Positions 17,944-25,740 of a stretch of 64,000 bases of DNA are shown here, one piece after another. The stretch is from Novosphingobium olei (GTDB taxonomy: Bacteria > Pseudomonadota > Alphaproteobacteria > Sphingomonadales > Sphingomonadaceae), in NCBI RefSeq assembly GCF_012927405.1, contig NZ_JABBGM010000005.1, forward strand, positions 248,001-312,000, given 5' to 3'. Made by a program: the position numbers and the translations under genes. How positions within the stretch are numbered: position 1 is the first letter of the stretch; each line of letters opens with the position of its first letter. The notes under the pieces were generated by a model. That model saw nothing but the letters and a program-made list of their open reading frames with translations. It made no database searches and was not told where the DNA came from.

Positions 17944-18693
17944 ATGGACGCCCTGATCATCGCCGCCGGCTATGGCAGCCGCCTGGCCGAAATCTCCCCC
18001 TCCAAGCCGCTCACCCCGGTCTGCGGCGTGCCGCTGATCGAAATCGGCATCCGCCAGGCGATGATCGCCGGCGTCACCCGCGTCGTCGTCGTCACCGGCC
18101 ACCGCGCCGACATGGTCGAAGCCGCCCTCGCCGACATTTCGCTCAGACTCGGCATCGAAGTCGTGCCGGTGCGCCTTGCCGACTGGTCCACGCCCAACGG
18201 CCACTCGGTCATGGCCGGCGCCACCCGCTGCGATGGCGATTATCTGCTGATGATGGCCGACCACATGTTCGAAGCCGACATCCTCGCCCGCCTGCTCGCC
18301 GAAGGCGCGCCCGATCGCGGGGTCACCCTGGCCATCGACCGCCGCGTCGACAACCCGCTGGTCGATCCCGACGACGCCACCTGGGTGCGCATGGACGATG
18401 CGGGCCGCATCCTTGCCATCGGCAAGACCATCGCCCCCTACGATGCGGTCGATTGCGGCGCCTTCCTCGCCACGCCCGAACTCGCCCAAGCGATCCGCGA
18501 AGCTATCGCCGCGGGCAAGTCCGGCTCGCTGTCCGACGGCATGCAGATCCTCGCCGACAAGGGCCGCGCCGCGACCATGGACATCGACGACGCCTGGTGG
18601 ATGGACGTCGACGACCCCCGCGCCCACGCCCTCGCCGAGGAACTCGCCCCCTGGCACCTGTCGCAAAGCTTCGCCGGAATGGGCGGGGAATAA
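17944..18693 (+). CDS. Sugar-phosphate nucleotidyltransferase, inositol-1-phosphate cytidylyltransferase-like
   Basis: A 249-residue nucleotidyltransferase. The N-terminal LIIAAGYGSRL is the nucleotide-binding loop, followed by KPLTPVCGVPLIE and the acidic metal motif MMADHMF near residue 104, then WWMDVDDP near the C-terminus. The DH rather than DVL-type metal motif and the neighbouring inositol genes favour CTP:inositol-1-phosphate cytidylyltransferase activity, supplying CDP-inositol to one of the membrane transferases. A hexose-1-phosphate substrate is the main alternative. GAAGGA lies just upstream of the ATG. Confidence 0.8.
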   Translation: MDALIIAAGYGSRLAEISPSKPLTPVCGVPLIEIGIRQAMIAGVTRVVVVTGHRADMVEAALADISLRLGIEVVPVRLADWSTPNGHSVMAGATRCDGDYLLMMADHMFEADILARLLAEGAPDRGVTLAIDRRVDNPLVDPDDATWVRMDDAGRILAIGKTIAPYDAVDCGAFLATPELAQAIREAIAAGKSGSLSDGMQILADKGRAATMDIDDAWWMDVDDPRAHALAEELAPWHLSQSFAGMGGE

Positions 18694-18777
18694 GGCGGGG
18701 GAGGGTCCCAGCCCATCGAGCATCCGCAGGGTAGTGAAGGGTTGCGAGCGCGGCGCGGGCCAATAAGAAAAAGGCAG

Positions 18778-18801
18778 TCCTTCGACAAGCTCAGGACAGA
18801 C
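18778..18801 (+). repeat. Dispersed repeat A, copy 1
   Basis: TTCGACAAGCTCAGGACAG core at 18781-18799. The same element occurs inverted at 18967-18990 and inside aroE at 30284-30308. Repeats of this form are common between genes in sphingomonads. Confidence 0.75.
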
Positions 18802-18838
18802 GGGGGTTGGGAAGGCAGCACATGCCCTCACCATTTAA

Positions 18839-18866
18839 CGTCATCCCAGCGAAGGCTGGGATCGCT
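18839..18866 (+). repeat. Dispersed palindromic repeat B, copy 1
   Basis: CATCCCAGCGAAGGCTGGGA forms a hairpin with CCCAGC/GCTGGG arms and is followed by TCGCTC. It pairs with the inverted copy at 18901-18929. Confidence 0.75.
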
Positions 18867-18900
18867 CGCCGCCAAGCGCGCCAACCGTTCCGCAAACCGA

Positions 18901-18929
18901 GAGCGATGCCAGCCTACGCTGGCATGACG
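18901..18929 (-). repeat. Dispersed palindromic repeat B, inverted copy 2
   Basis: GAGCGATGCCAGCCTACGCT continues to GGCATGACG. It is itself a palindrome (TGCCAGC/GCTGGCA) and mirrors the element at 18839. Confidence 0.75.
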
Positions 18930-18966
18930 AATGAGGGAAAAAGGAACCCTCTACCCCCAAACCGCC

Positions 18967-18990
18967 TGCCCTGAGCCTGTCGAAGGGCTG
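18967..18990 (-). repeat. Dispersed repeat A, inverted copy 2
   Basis: TGCCCTGAGCCTGTCGAAGG is the reverse complement of the repeat A core. With copy 1 it brackets the two repeat B hairpins symmetrically. Confidence 0.75.
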
Positions 18991-19120
18991 CCCTTGTTCT
19001 CCCAAGCGCAACAGGGCGATCGAACGCAACACCTCCCCACAGCGCCACCCTCGCGCCGGAAGACGTCCCGGGAACGCGAGGGGGTGCCCCCCTCGCATCC
19101 ATCCTTGTTCTAACTCAACC

Positions 19121-19149
19121 TTGACAAAACGTACCATATAGGTTATACG
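19121..19149 (+). promoter_or_regulatory. Strong sigma70-type promoter in the gene-free region
   Basis: Perfect -35 TTGACA (19121-19126), 17-base spacer and -10 TATACG (19144-19149), reading rightward. No protein start with a family match lies downstream, and purH reads toward it from the other side, so a non-coding transcript is the likely product. Confidence 0.65.
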
Positions 19150-19154
19150 CCCCA

Positions 19155-19530
19155 CCACGGACCGGGAGCGGCATGGCCGGCTTGCTCTTCGCTCCTTCGG
19201 GCCAATCTCCACGCTGGGAAAGGCCCGACGCGACCGGCGCGGGTCGGCGCTGCGGGAGGCCGCTTCCTCGGAAGCGGTCAGCGAGGGCGTTAAGCCCCAA
19301 GTCCCTCAGGGCACACCCAACGCCACTGCAACGGACGGGCGGATGTGGTGCGGTGGTTCAACCGCGTGGCAGCGCTCCCTTGCGAGTCCGGTTCCAGTCC
19401 GGTCCGGCCCCTTCATGCGGCCGCGACTAATCCCGGAACTTATCCTCGTGGGACTTATCGCTACGGACCGGGCCGCCTTGCGAGCCGCCGCCCGGGTTTC
19501 GAGCCCCCGTCCGAATAAAGGCTGAGCCGA
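19155..19530 (+). ncRNA. Candidate structured RNA of unknown type
   Basis: Segment immediately behind the strong promoter. It contains several perfect short stems, for example CCGCTTCC/GGAAGCGG near 19260-19280, CGGT/ACCG near 19351-19364 and CGGAC/GTCCG bracketing 19465-19513, and a tRNA-like part. I found none of the signatures of RNase P RNA, SRP RNA or a tmRNA tag frame. The 85-codon frame starting at ATG 19173 looks non-coding. This is a proposal, not an identified RNA; the 3' end is arbitrary. Confidence 0.3.
19337..19411 (+). other. Degenerate tRNA-like segment
   Basis: GGGCGGA at the 5' end can pair with TCCGGCCC at the 3' end with one bulged base. TGGT/ACCG forms a D-like arm with a GG-containing loop, and CCGG-TTCCAGT-CCGG forms a T-like arm. 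The anticodon arm is truncated: CTCCCTTGC runs straight into the variable region. It looks like a tRNA relic or a tRNA-like domain rather than a working tRNA. Confidence 0.35.
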
Positions 19531-19694
19531 TCCGGGATAGCCAACGCCCCGCCGGCCACTCGCCACAGCGTTCCTCTTGCCCTCCACGCGCAAGCGCCAC
19601 GCATGGCGCCCGCGCCGGTCGCGCAGGTCCGTACCGCTTTCCAAACGGCGTTATCGTCCGGGCTCGCCGCCGGATATCCCTCTGTGAACGCGAG

Positions 19695-19729
19695 GCGCGC
19701 CCCATCCCGGGTGGGACGGGGCGGCGCGC
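19695..19729. terminator. Terminator-like hairpin beyond purH
   Basis: GCGCGCCCC and GGGGCGGCGCGC arms with an inner CCC/GGG pair, a few bases after the purH stop. There is no T-run on the purH strand, so efficiency is uncertain. Confidence 0.5.
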
Positions 19730-19732
19730 TTG

Positions 19733-21328
19733 TCAGTGGCGGAAGTGGCGCATGCCGGTGAAGACCATGGCGAGGCCCGCTTCGTCCGCCGCCTTGATCA
19801 CGTCTTCATCGCGGATCGAGCCGCCGGGCTGGATCACGCAGGTCGCGCCCGCTTCGACTGCCGCCATCAGGCCGTCGGCGAAGGGGAAGAACGCGTCCGA
19901 AGCGACTGCCGACCCGTTGGTGCGGGGCTCGGACCAGCCGTGCGTCTCGGCGGCTTCCCTGGCCTTGGCCGCGGCGATGCGCGAGGAATCGCGGCGGTTC
20001 ATCTGGCCTGCGCCGATGCCGGCGGTGACGCCATCCTTGGCATAGACGATGGCGTTGGATTTGACGTGCTTGGCCACGGTCCAGGCGAACAGCGCGTCGG
20101 CCAGTTCCTGCTCCGTCGGCGCGCGCTTGGTCACGACCTTGAGATCGTCCAGGCCGATCTTGCCGGTATCGCGATCCTGCACCAGCAGGCCGCCGGCGAT
20201 CGGCAAAGTGTTCAGCCCCGCGCGGTTCGCATCGGGCAGCGCATCGACCAGCAGCAGGCGCAGGTTCTTCTTGCGCGCGAAGGCCTGCTTGGCCGCATCG
20301 TCCGCGCAAGGCGCGACGACGACTTCGGTGAAGATCTCGCAGATCGCATTGGCGGTCGGCCCGTCGAGCGGCACGTTGGTGGCAACGATGCCGCCGAAGG
20401 CCGACACCGAATCGCAGGCGAGCGCCGCGTTCCACGCATCGAGCAGCGTGTCCGCGCTGGCGACGCCGCAGGGATTGGCGTGCTTGACGATCACCACCGT
20501 GGGCTTCGCGCTATCGGTCGCGAATTCGGCCACGAGTTCGAGCGCCGCATTGGCATCGTTATAGTTGTTGTAGGACAGCTCCTTGCCCTGCACCTGCACG
20601 GCCTGCGGCAGGCCCGGCGTGTCCGGATTGCGCGCGACGTAGAGCGCGGCCGACTGGTGCGGGTTCTCGCCATAGCGCAGCGTGGTGACGAGGCGGTGGG
20701 CCGAGGCAAGCACCGGCGGGAAGTGGTGCTGCTGGTCCACGCGGGCGAACCACTGCGAGATCGCCGCATCATAGGCGGCCGTCGCGGCATAGGCCTTGGC
20801 CGCCATGGCGCGGCGGAAGGTGAGCGTGCTCTTGCCGCCGGTCTGCTCCAGCTCGGCAAGGAAGGCGTCATAGTCCGCCGCATCGGTCAGGATGGTCACG
20901 TACTGGTGGTTCTTGGCCGCCGAACGCACCATCGACGGGCCGCCGATGTCGATGTTCTCGATCACCTCGTCGCGCTCGGCGCCCTTGGCGACGGTCGCCT
21001 CGAACGGATAGAGATTGACGACCACGAGGTCGATCGCGCCGATTTCGTGTTCCGCCATCGCGGCGGCGTGTTCGGCATTGTCGCGCACGGCCAGCAGGCC
21101 GCCGTGGACCTTGGGGTGCAGCGTCTTGACGCGGCCGTCCATCATTTCGGGAAAGCCGGTGAGGTCGGACACGTCCTTCACCTCCAGCCCCGCTTCGCGC
21201 AGCGCCTTGGCGGTGCCGCCGGTCGAGACCAGCTCGACTCCGCGCGCGGCAAGCGCCTTGCCCAGATCGACCAATCCGGTCTTGTCGGACACCGAAAGCA
21301 GCGCCCGCTTGATGGTAACGTCAGTCAC
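19733..21328 (-). CDS. purH: Bifunctional AICAR transformylase / IMP cyclohydrolase PurH
   Basis: Catalyses the last two steps of IMP synthesis. The 531-residue protein starts with the cyclohydrolase (MGS-like) domain ([37 protein letters not shown]) and continues with the transformylase domain, with the catalytic KHANPCGVA motif and [11 protein letters not shown] near the end. GTG 21328 is preceded by AGGA at nine bases and matches the family N-terminus. The frame stays open upstream into the heparinase-like gene by chance. It follows that gene after 11 bases, suggesting one transcript. Confidence 0.95.
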   Translation of the reverse strand: MTDVTIKRALLSVSDKTGLVDLGKALAARGVELVSTGGTAKALREAGLEVKDVSDLTGFPEMMDGRVKTLHPKVHGGLLAVRDNAEHAAAMAEHEIGAIDLVVVNLYPFEATVAKGAERDEVIENIDIGGPSMVRSAAKNHQYVTILTDAADYDAFLAELEQTGGKSTLTFRRAMAAKAYAATAAYDAAISQWFARVDQQHHFPPVLASAHRLVTTLRYGENPHQSAALYVARNPDTPGLPQAVQVQGKELSYNNYNDANAALELVAEFATDSAKPTVVIVKHANPCGVASADTLLDAWNAALACDSVSAFGGIVATNVPLDGPTANAICEIFTEVVVAPCADDAAKQAFARKKNLRLLLVDALPDANRAGLNTLPIAGGLLVQDRDTGKIGLDDLKVVTKRAPTEQELADALFAWTVAKHVKSNAIVYAKDGVTAGIGAGQMNRRDSSRIAAAKAREAAETHGWSEPRTNGSAVASDAFFPFADGLMAAVEAGATCVIQPGGSIRDEDVIKAADEAGLAMVFTGMRHFRH

Positions 21329-21339
21329 GTCGATGAATC

Positions 21340-23214
21340 CTATCGCATCTTCTTGAGCAGCCAGGAGAACGTCTCCCCGCTGCGGGGAATCTTGGCCTGG
21401 ACGACCAGTTGCCGGGTGCCGACCGGTCTGCCCTGCCCATCGGCCCACAGGCTTTCCTCGATCGTCACCGGATCGCGCCCGGAACGGAACTGCCACAGGC
21501 TGCCATCGGGCAGCGACAGCGTCACGCCAAGGCCATCCGCGCCTTGGGCGAGCTCGATATGCGGGCCGAGGTGAAAGCGCAAGGCAACGCCCACCGTGCC
21601 GCGCTTGCCCTTGCGGCCCGAGGCGATCAGCAGGTCCTCGCCGCGCAGTTCGGTGCCATCGTCGCGCAGGATCAGGATGCGCCGGTGCGTCAGGCCATAG
21701 CGCGCGACATAGCCATCGTGGCTCGCTTCGAGCCGCGTTGCCCCTGCCCCGTTGTCGGCGGTCATCGTGCGGCGGTCGACCTCGACCGTGCCGACCCCCG
21801 CGCCCAGCGTGCCGTTGATCAGCACCGCGGTCGAATTGGTGTCGTCCAGCACGAGCGTGGAATGCGCCGCGCTCGCGCGCAGGCCCTGGGCCAGGCGCAG
21901 CGGGATCAGCCCGCCCGCCATCGCACCGCCGCCGCAGTTGACGATCAACCGCTCGCCCGCATGGCTGAATTCGAAGGCCAGCGTCGATGCGCAGCCGGTG
22001 CGCGCGTGGCGGGCCAGCGGCGGGGGCGCGGCGTCGAACTGCAGGATCGACTTCATCGCCGAAACGCGCTGGTATCCCCACTGGCGCGCATCGCGCAGCG
22101 GGCGGGTGCGCACGCCACTCGCGCGGATCAGCGTTTCGATGCGCGGCGCCGGGATCGCGCCGGCGCCCTGCCACGATCCCAGCGCCCCATCGCCGTGCAG
22201 CATGGCGAGCAGCGGCGGCACGAGCAGCGTCAGGATGGTGTCGAGCTGCGCGGGCGGATCGGCGCGGACCGCGGCGTAGCACGCCTTGAGCAGCACGATC
22301 CGCTCGATCGCCTCGATCTGGCCCAGCGGGCTGCGCGACAGCAGGCCGCCGTCATCGCCCACCAGATCGCCCAGCGCGCGGATCAGCCCCGCTTCGCCGA
22401 ACAGGCGGCGGGCATGGCCATCCTCGAACAGCAGGCCGGCGGCGGTGATCGCGGTCCAGGCGCAGACCTCGTCCAGCTTGTCGTCGGCCTTGGTCGCGTG
22501 GCGATCGAGCCAGCGCGCGGTTTCCGCCATGGCGGCCAGTGCGCGGGCGCGGAACTTGCGGTCGGTGCCCGAAAGGATCAGCGGGGCGTGAACCATCCAT
22601 GCCAGCAGCCGGTGGCCGACATGCCCGACATTCCACGCAGGGCCGCTGGCGGGCCTGGGATTGGCGGTGAGCCAGGCCGAAAGGATGCGCTCGGCCACGG
22701 CGGTCGATTGCGCGCGCGGGCCCGCCGCCTCGAGATCGGAGAGCCAGGTGAAGCCGTGGATCAGCCGCTCCATCGGGGGCGAAAGATGCGCGCCGGTAAA
22801 CTCGGTGTCGGCAATCGCGGTGCGCACGCCGAACAGCAGGAAGTGCCCTGCCCGCAATGCCTTGCCGATGGCGGGATCGCCGGGAAGCGGGTTGTCGACC
22901 GTGGCGGTCAGCCGAATGCGCCCGCGCTTGCGAAAGGGATTGAGCGCGCCCGGTGGCAACCCCATGCGATAGGCAAAGCGGACCAGACGTTCGCCCGTGC
23001 CCACCGCCGGCGGGCTGAAGTCGGCAAGCGCCAGCGCGCGGCCGGGTTCGATCACGGCGGGCTCGAACCGGGTCTCGACCTCGTCGTCGCTCACCAGCGT
23101 CGGGCTCGCTTCGCGCTGGCGGTCGAGCGGAATGGCCCGGCGCGACGGGTCCTGCGCCCCCTCGTCGAAGGCGGCAGGCGAACCACCATCTCCGGAGAGG
23201 TCCGCCCGGTCCAT
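21340..23214 (-). CDS. Heparinase II/III family protein
   Basis: A 624-residue protein with an N-terminal alpha/alpha toroid-like half (about residues 75-370) and a C-terminal heparinase II/III beta-sandwich (about 390-610, with [21 protein letters not shown] and [14 protein letters not shown]). No signal peptide is evident. Such proteins are polysaccharide lyase-like, and the alphaproteobacterial versions next to purH and rpe have no proven substrate. It begins 5 bases after the rpe stop and ends 11 before purH, so the three genes form one unit. Confidence 0.85.
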   Translation of the reverse strand: MDRADLSGDGGSPAAFDEGAQDPSRRAIPLDRQREASPTLVSDDEVETRFEPAVIEPGRALALADFSPPAVGTGERLVRFAYRMGLPPGALNPFRKRGRIRLTATVDNPLPGDPAIGKALRAGHFLLFGVRTAIADTEFTGAHLSPPMERLIHGFTWLSDLEAAGPRAQSTAVAERILSAWLTANPRPASGPAWNVGHVGHRLLAWMVHAPLILSGTDRKFRARALAAMAETARWLDRHATKADDKLDEVCAWTAITAAGLLFEDGHARRLFGEAGLIRALGDLVGDDGGLLSRSPLGQIEAIERIVLLKACYAAVRADPPAQLDTILTLLVPPLLAMLHGDGALGSWQGAGAIPAPRIETLIRASGVRTRPLRDARQWGYQRVSAMKSILQFDAAPPPLARHARTGCASTLAFEFSHAGERLIVNCGGGAMAGGLIPLRLAQGLRASAAHSTLVLDDTNSTAVLINGTLGAGVGTVEVDRRTMTADNGAGATRLEASHDGYVARYGLTHRRILILRDDGTELRGEDLLIASGRKGKRGTVGVALRFHLGPHIELAQGADGLGVTLSLPDGSLWQFRSGRDPVTIEESLWADGQGRPVGTRQLVVQAKIPRSGETFSWLLKKMR

Positions 23215-23218
23215 CGCG

Positions 23219-23881
23219 TCAGCCGTGGCCCTTCAGCGCCGCGATGTTCGCAGCGTAGCAATCGGGCCCGCCCTTGAAGCTGGCGGTGCCGGCCACCAGC
23301 ACGTCGGCGCCGGCATCGGTGCACAGCCTGGCGGTCGTCACGTCGACCCCGCCATCGACTTCGAGGTGGATCGGCCGGCCGGTCTTGTCGATCATCTTGC
23401 GCACCGCTTCGATCTTGCGAAGCTGGCTGGAAATGAAGCTCTGTCCGCCGAAACCGGGATTCACGCTCATGATCAGGACCAGGTCGATCTCGTCGATCAG
23501 GTAGTCGAGCATCTTGGCGGGCGTTGCCGGATTGAGCGAGATGCCCGCCTTCTTGCCCAGCCCCTTGATCGCCTGCACCGTGCGGTGGACGTGCGGGCCC
23601 GCTTCGGGATGGACGGTGATGATGTCCGCCCCCGCCGCCGCGAACGCTTCGAGGTAGGTGTCCACCGGCGAGATCATCAGGTGCACGTCGAACGGCTTTG
23701 CCGTGTGCGGGCGCAGCGCCTTCACCACGGCCGGGCCGATGGTGATGTTGGGCACGAAATGACCGTCCATCACGTCGACGTGGATCCAGTCCGCACCGGC
23801 AGCGTCAATCGCGCGCACTTCCTCGCCCAGGCGGGCGAAGTCGGCGGAAAGGATCGAAGGCGAGATCAGCGGGGCAGTCAT
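23219..23881 (-). CDS. rpe: Ribulose-phosphate 3-epimerase
   Basis: Interconverts ribulose 5-phosphate and xylulose 5-phosphate in the pentose-phosphate pathway. The 220-residue TIM barrel has [27 protein letters not shown] (metal ligands), [11 protein letters not shown] and VDGGV, in the right order and at normal length. ATG 23881 is the family start; the frame is open well upstream without homology. First gene of the rpe - heparinase-like - purH unit. Confidence 0.96.
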   Translation of the reverse strand: MTAPLISPSILSADFARLGEEVRAIDAAGADWIHVDVMDGHFVPNITIGPAVVKALRPHTAKPFDVHLMISPVDTYLEAFAAAGADIITVHPEAGPHVHRTVQAIKGLGKKAGISLNPATPAKMLDYLIDEIDLVLIMSVNPGFGGQSFISSQLRKIEAVRKMIDKTGRPIHLEVDGGVDVTTARLCTDAGADVLVAGTASFKGGPDCYAANIAALKGHG

Positions 23882-24227
23882 CGTCGGCAAGTCCAGTCGG
23901 AACGTTGGCGCTTTTCGGGCATGGCCTGTGGTTGCCGCGAAGGGCGGCAGCCGCTTCGGCGTTACCGGTGCGCTCTCCGGGGGACAAGCGCGAATGCGAT
24001 GGTTTTCCACACGGAGCGGCCGGTCCGCGCCGCGCCCGATCGCCGAAATCCGCCCCGCTGGCGGGATCTTCCGCGGCCGCGACAGGTTCAGCAGGGGTTC
24101 AACGGCCTTGCGCCAGGGAGACGGTCGGCATCGGAAACGTGTTTTTTCCTTGTCTGTCAGCAATTTCGGCTGTGACGTCATTACCGCAACGCACGGGTCG
24201 ACAGAGATATTCCGGACTGCAATATTG
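23882..24227. other. Divergent intergenic region between rpe and the DUF2141 gene
   Basis: 346 bases with no credible gene. A TGACGTCA palindrome lies at 24173-24180 and a short AATATT-containing AT-rich patch just before the rightward start. No confident promoter elements were found. Confidence 0.5.
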
Positions 24228-24725
24228 ATGGCCATGTCGAAGACCATTCGTGCCCTGACCGGGGGTCATTTCATCGGACTTGCCGCCGCCTCCGCCCTGT
24301 GTGCCGCTGCGCCGGCGCAGGCTGCGCCCAATTGCGCCGGTCCCGCCAGCGATACCTGGATCAACATCACCGTCACCAACGTGCGCAACGGCAACGGGCT
24401 GATGGCGGTCACGCTCTATGCCGACGATTCCCGGCGCTTCCTGGTGAAGCACGGTTCGATGTACGTCGGCCGCGTGCCGGCGACGGCGCCGGAAACGCGG
24501 ATGTGCCTGTTCGTGCCAAAGCCCGGCGTCTATGCGATCGCGGTCTATCACGACGAGGATTCCTCGCAGACGATCAACCGCAGCGGCATGCTCGGCATCC
24601 CGACCGAAGGCTTCGGCTTTTCCAATGATCCGCCGACCATCGCCAGCCTGCCCGCCTTCCGGTCGGTCCGCCTGCACATCGGCAAGACCAACCTGTCGAC
24701 CCGGATCACGCTGAAGTATCCGTGA
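24228..24725 (+). CDS. DUF2141 family exported protein
   Basis: A 165-residue protein with a signal peptide ending at AQAAP (about residue 31) and a beta-rich DUF2141 domain ([39 protein letters not shown]). The second and third motifs recur across the family. ATG 24228 and ATG 24234 are both possible. Function is unknown; family members are small periplasmic proteins. Its stop overlaps the next gene's GTG (GTGA), a sign of coupled translation with a dehydrogenase, although no functional link is known. Confidence 0.8.
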   Translation: MAMSKTIRALTGGHFIGLAAASALCAAAPAQAAPNCAGPASDTWINITVTNVRNGNGLMAVTLYADDSRRFLVKHGSMYVGRVPATAPETRMCLFVPKPGVYAIAVYHDEDSSQTINRSGMLGIPTEGFGFSNDPPTIASLPAFRSVRLHIGKTNLSTRITLKYP

Positions 24726-25699
24726 TCGCGCCGGGAAAAGCGCCCGGCGTGGATCGTCCCGAAATCCTCCTGCCCGCCCCGGTGCTCGCCTCGGCGATGG
24801 CAGCGCTCGACCAGGCCTTCATCGTGCATCGCCTGTGGCACGATCCGCCGGCCGAAGCGCTTGCCCGCGTGCGCGGCATGGCGGCCAGCACGCTGGCCGG
24901 ACCGGTCGGCGCGGCGCTGTTCGAAAGGCTGCCCGCGCTGGAAATCGTCGCCAACTTCGGCGTCGGCTATGACAACATCGACGTTGCCGTCGCCGCCGCG
25001 CGCGGCATCGTGGTGACCAACACCCCGGGCGTGCTGGACGAGGAAGTGGCGGACCTCGCGCTCGGCCTGCTGCTGTCCACGCTGCGCCGCTTGCCGCAGG
25101 CCGATGCCTTCGTTCGCGCCGGGCGCTGGCCGCAAGGGCCCTTCCCGCTTTCGCCATCGCTGCGCGGCCGCACCGTCGGCATTCTCGGCCTCGGCGCCAT
25201 CGGCAAGGCAATCGCACGCCGGCTCGAAGGCTTTGCCGTTCCCATCGCCTATCACGGCCGCCACCGACAGGCTGACGTTCTCTATCCCTGGTATCCCACG
25301 CCCAAGGCGCTCGCCGAAGCCTGCGACGTGCTGATCGCGATCCTTCCCGGCGGGCCTGCCACCCGGCACATCGTCGATGCCGCCGTGCTCGAAGCGCTGG
25401 GGCCGCAGGGCGTGCTGATCAACGTGGCGCGCGGCAGCGTGGTCGATCAGCAAGCACTCGTCGCCGCCTTGCAGACGGGCACGATCCTCGCCGCCGGACT
25501 CGACGTGTTCGACAACGAACCCCACGTGCCCGACGCCTTGCGCGCGATGGATAACGTCGTGCTGCTGCCGCACCTCGGCTCGGCGTCCGAAGTGACGCGC
25601 CGGGCAATGGGCGCGCTGATGGTCGAAAACCTGCAAAGCTGGTTCGCCACGGGCCAGCCGGTCACCCCGGTCCCCGAAACGCCGCTGCGCGCGGGATAA
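24722..25699 (+). CDS. D-2-hydroxyacid dehydrogenase (glyoxylate/hydroxypyruvate reductase-like)
   Basis: A 325-residue NAD(P)-dependent reductase. NFGVGYDNIDV marks the start of the nucleotide domain, GILGLGAIGKAIARR the dinucleotide loop, and the catalytic triad is visible as NVARGS (Arg), FDNEPHVP (Glu) and LLPHLGSAS (His). HGRHRQ after the second strand lacks an acidic residue and has basic residues, which favours NADPH over NADH. GTG 24722 overlaps the preceding stop. The exact 2-oxoacid is unknown. Confidence 0.9.
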   Translation: MIAPGKAPGVDRPEILLPAPVLASAMAALDQAFIVHRLWHDPPAEALARVRGMAASTLAGPVGAALFERLPALEIVANFGVGYDNIDVAVAAARGIVVTNTPGVLDEEVADLALGLLLSTLRRLPQADAFVRAGRWPQGPFPLSPSLRGRTVGILGLGAIGKAIARRLEGFAVPIAYHGRHRQADVLYPWYPTPKALAEACDVLIAILPGGPATRHIVDAAVLEALGPQGVLINVARGSVVDQQALVAALQTGTILAAGLDVFDNEPHVPDALRAMDNVVLLPHLGSASEVTRRAMGALMVENLQSWFATGQPVTPVPETPLRAG

Positions 25700-25740
25700 C
25701 CACATTCCCACCCGCGCAGCGCCGTTCTAGGACAGCAGAC

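Larger units (their letters stand above)
18694..19732. other. Gene-free 1-kb region with repeats and a possible RNA gene
   Basis: The longest stretch without a convincing protein gene. 18694-19000 holds two pairs of inverted short repeats; 19121-19149 is a strong promoter; 19155-19530 is GC-rich, full of local stems and free of a coding signature on either strand; 19695-19729 is a terminator-like hairpin beyond purH. Open frames here have arginine/alanine-rich composition typical of noise. Confidence 0.6.

Noticed and set aside
19173-19430. 85-residue ORF behind the strong promoter
   Set aside because: It has a GGGAG before the ATG, but the translation is Arg/Pro/Gly-rich without structure and crosses several RNA stems; treated as non-coding.
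19121-19733. tmRNA, RNase P RNA or SRP RNA gene in the gap before purH
   Set aside because: I looked on both strands for a tmRNA tag frame, the GAGGAAAGTCC block of RNase P and the GGAAG-CAGC tip of SRP RNA and saw none, so the region is left as an unidentified RNA candidate.
19733-22282. Extended 849-residue version of PurH
   Set aside because: The extra N-terminus is a frame shadow of the heparinase-like gene; a GTG with AGGA at 21328 gives normal PurH length.
24173-24180. TGACGTCA palindrome as a regulator site
   Set aside because: A single 8-base palindrome in a 346-base gap is expected by chance; no second half or conserved spacing was seen.
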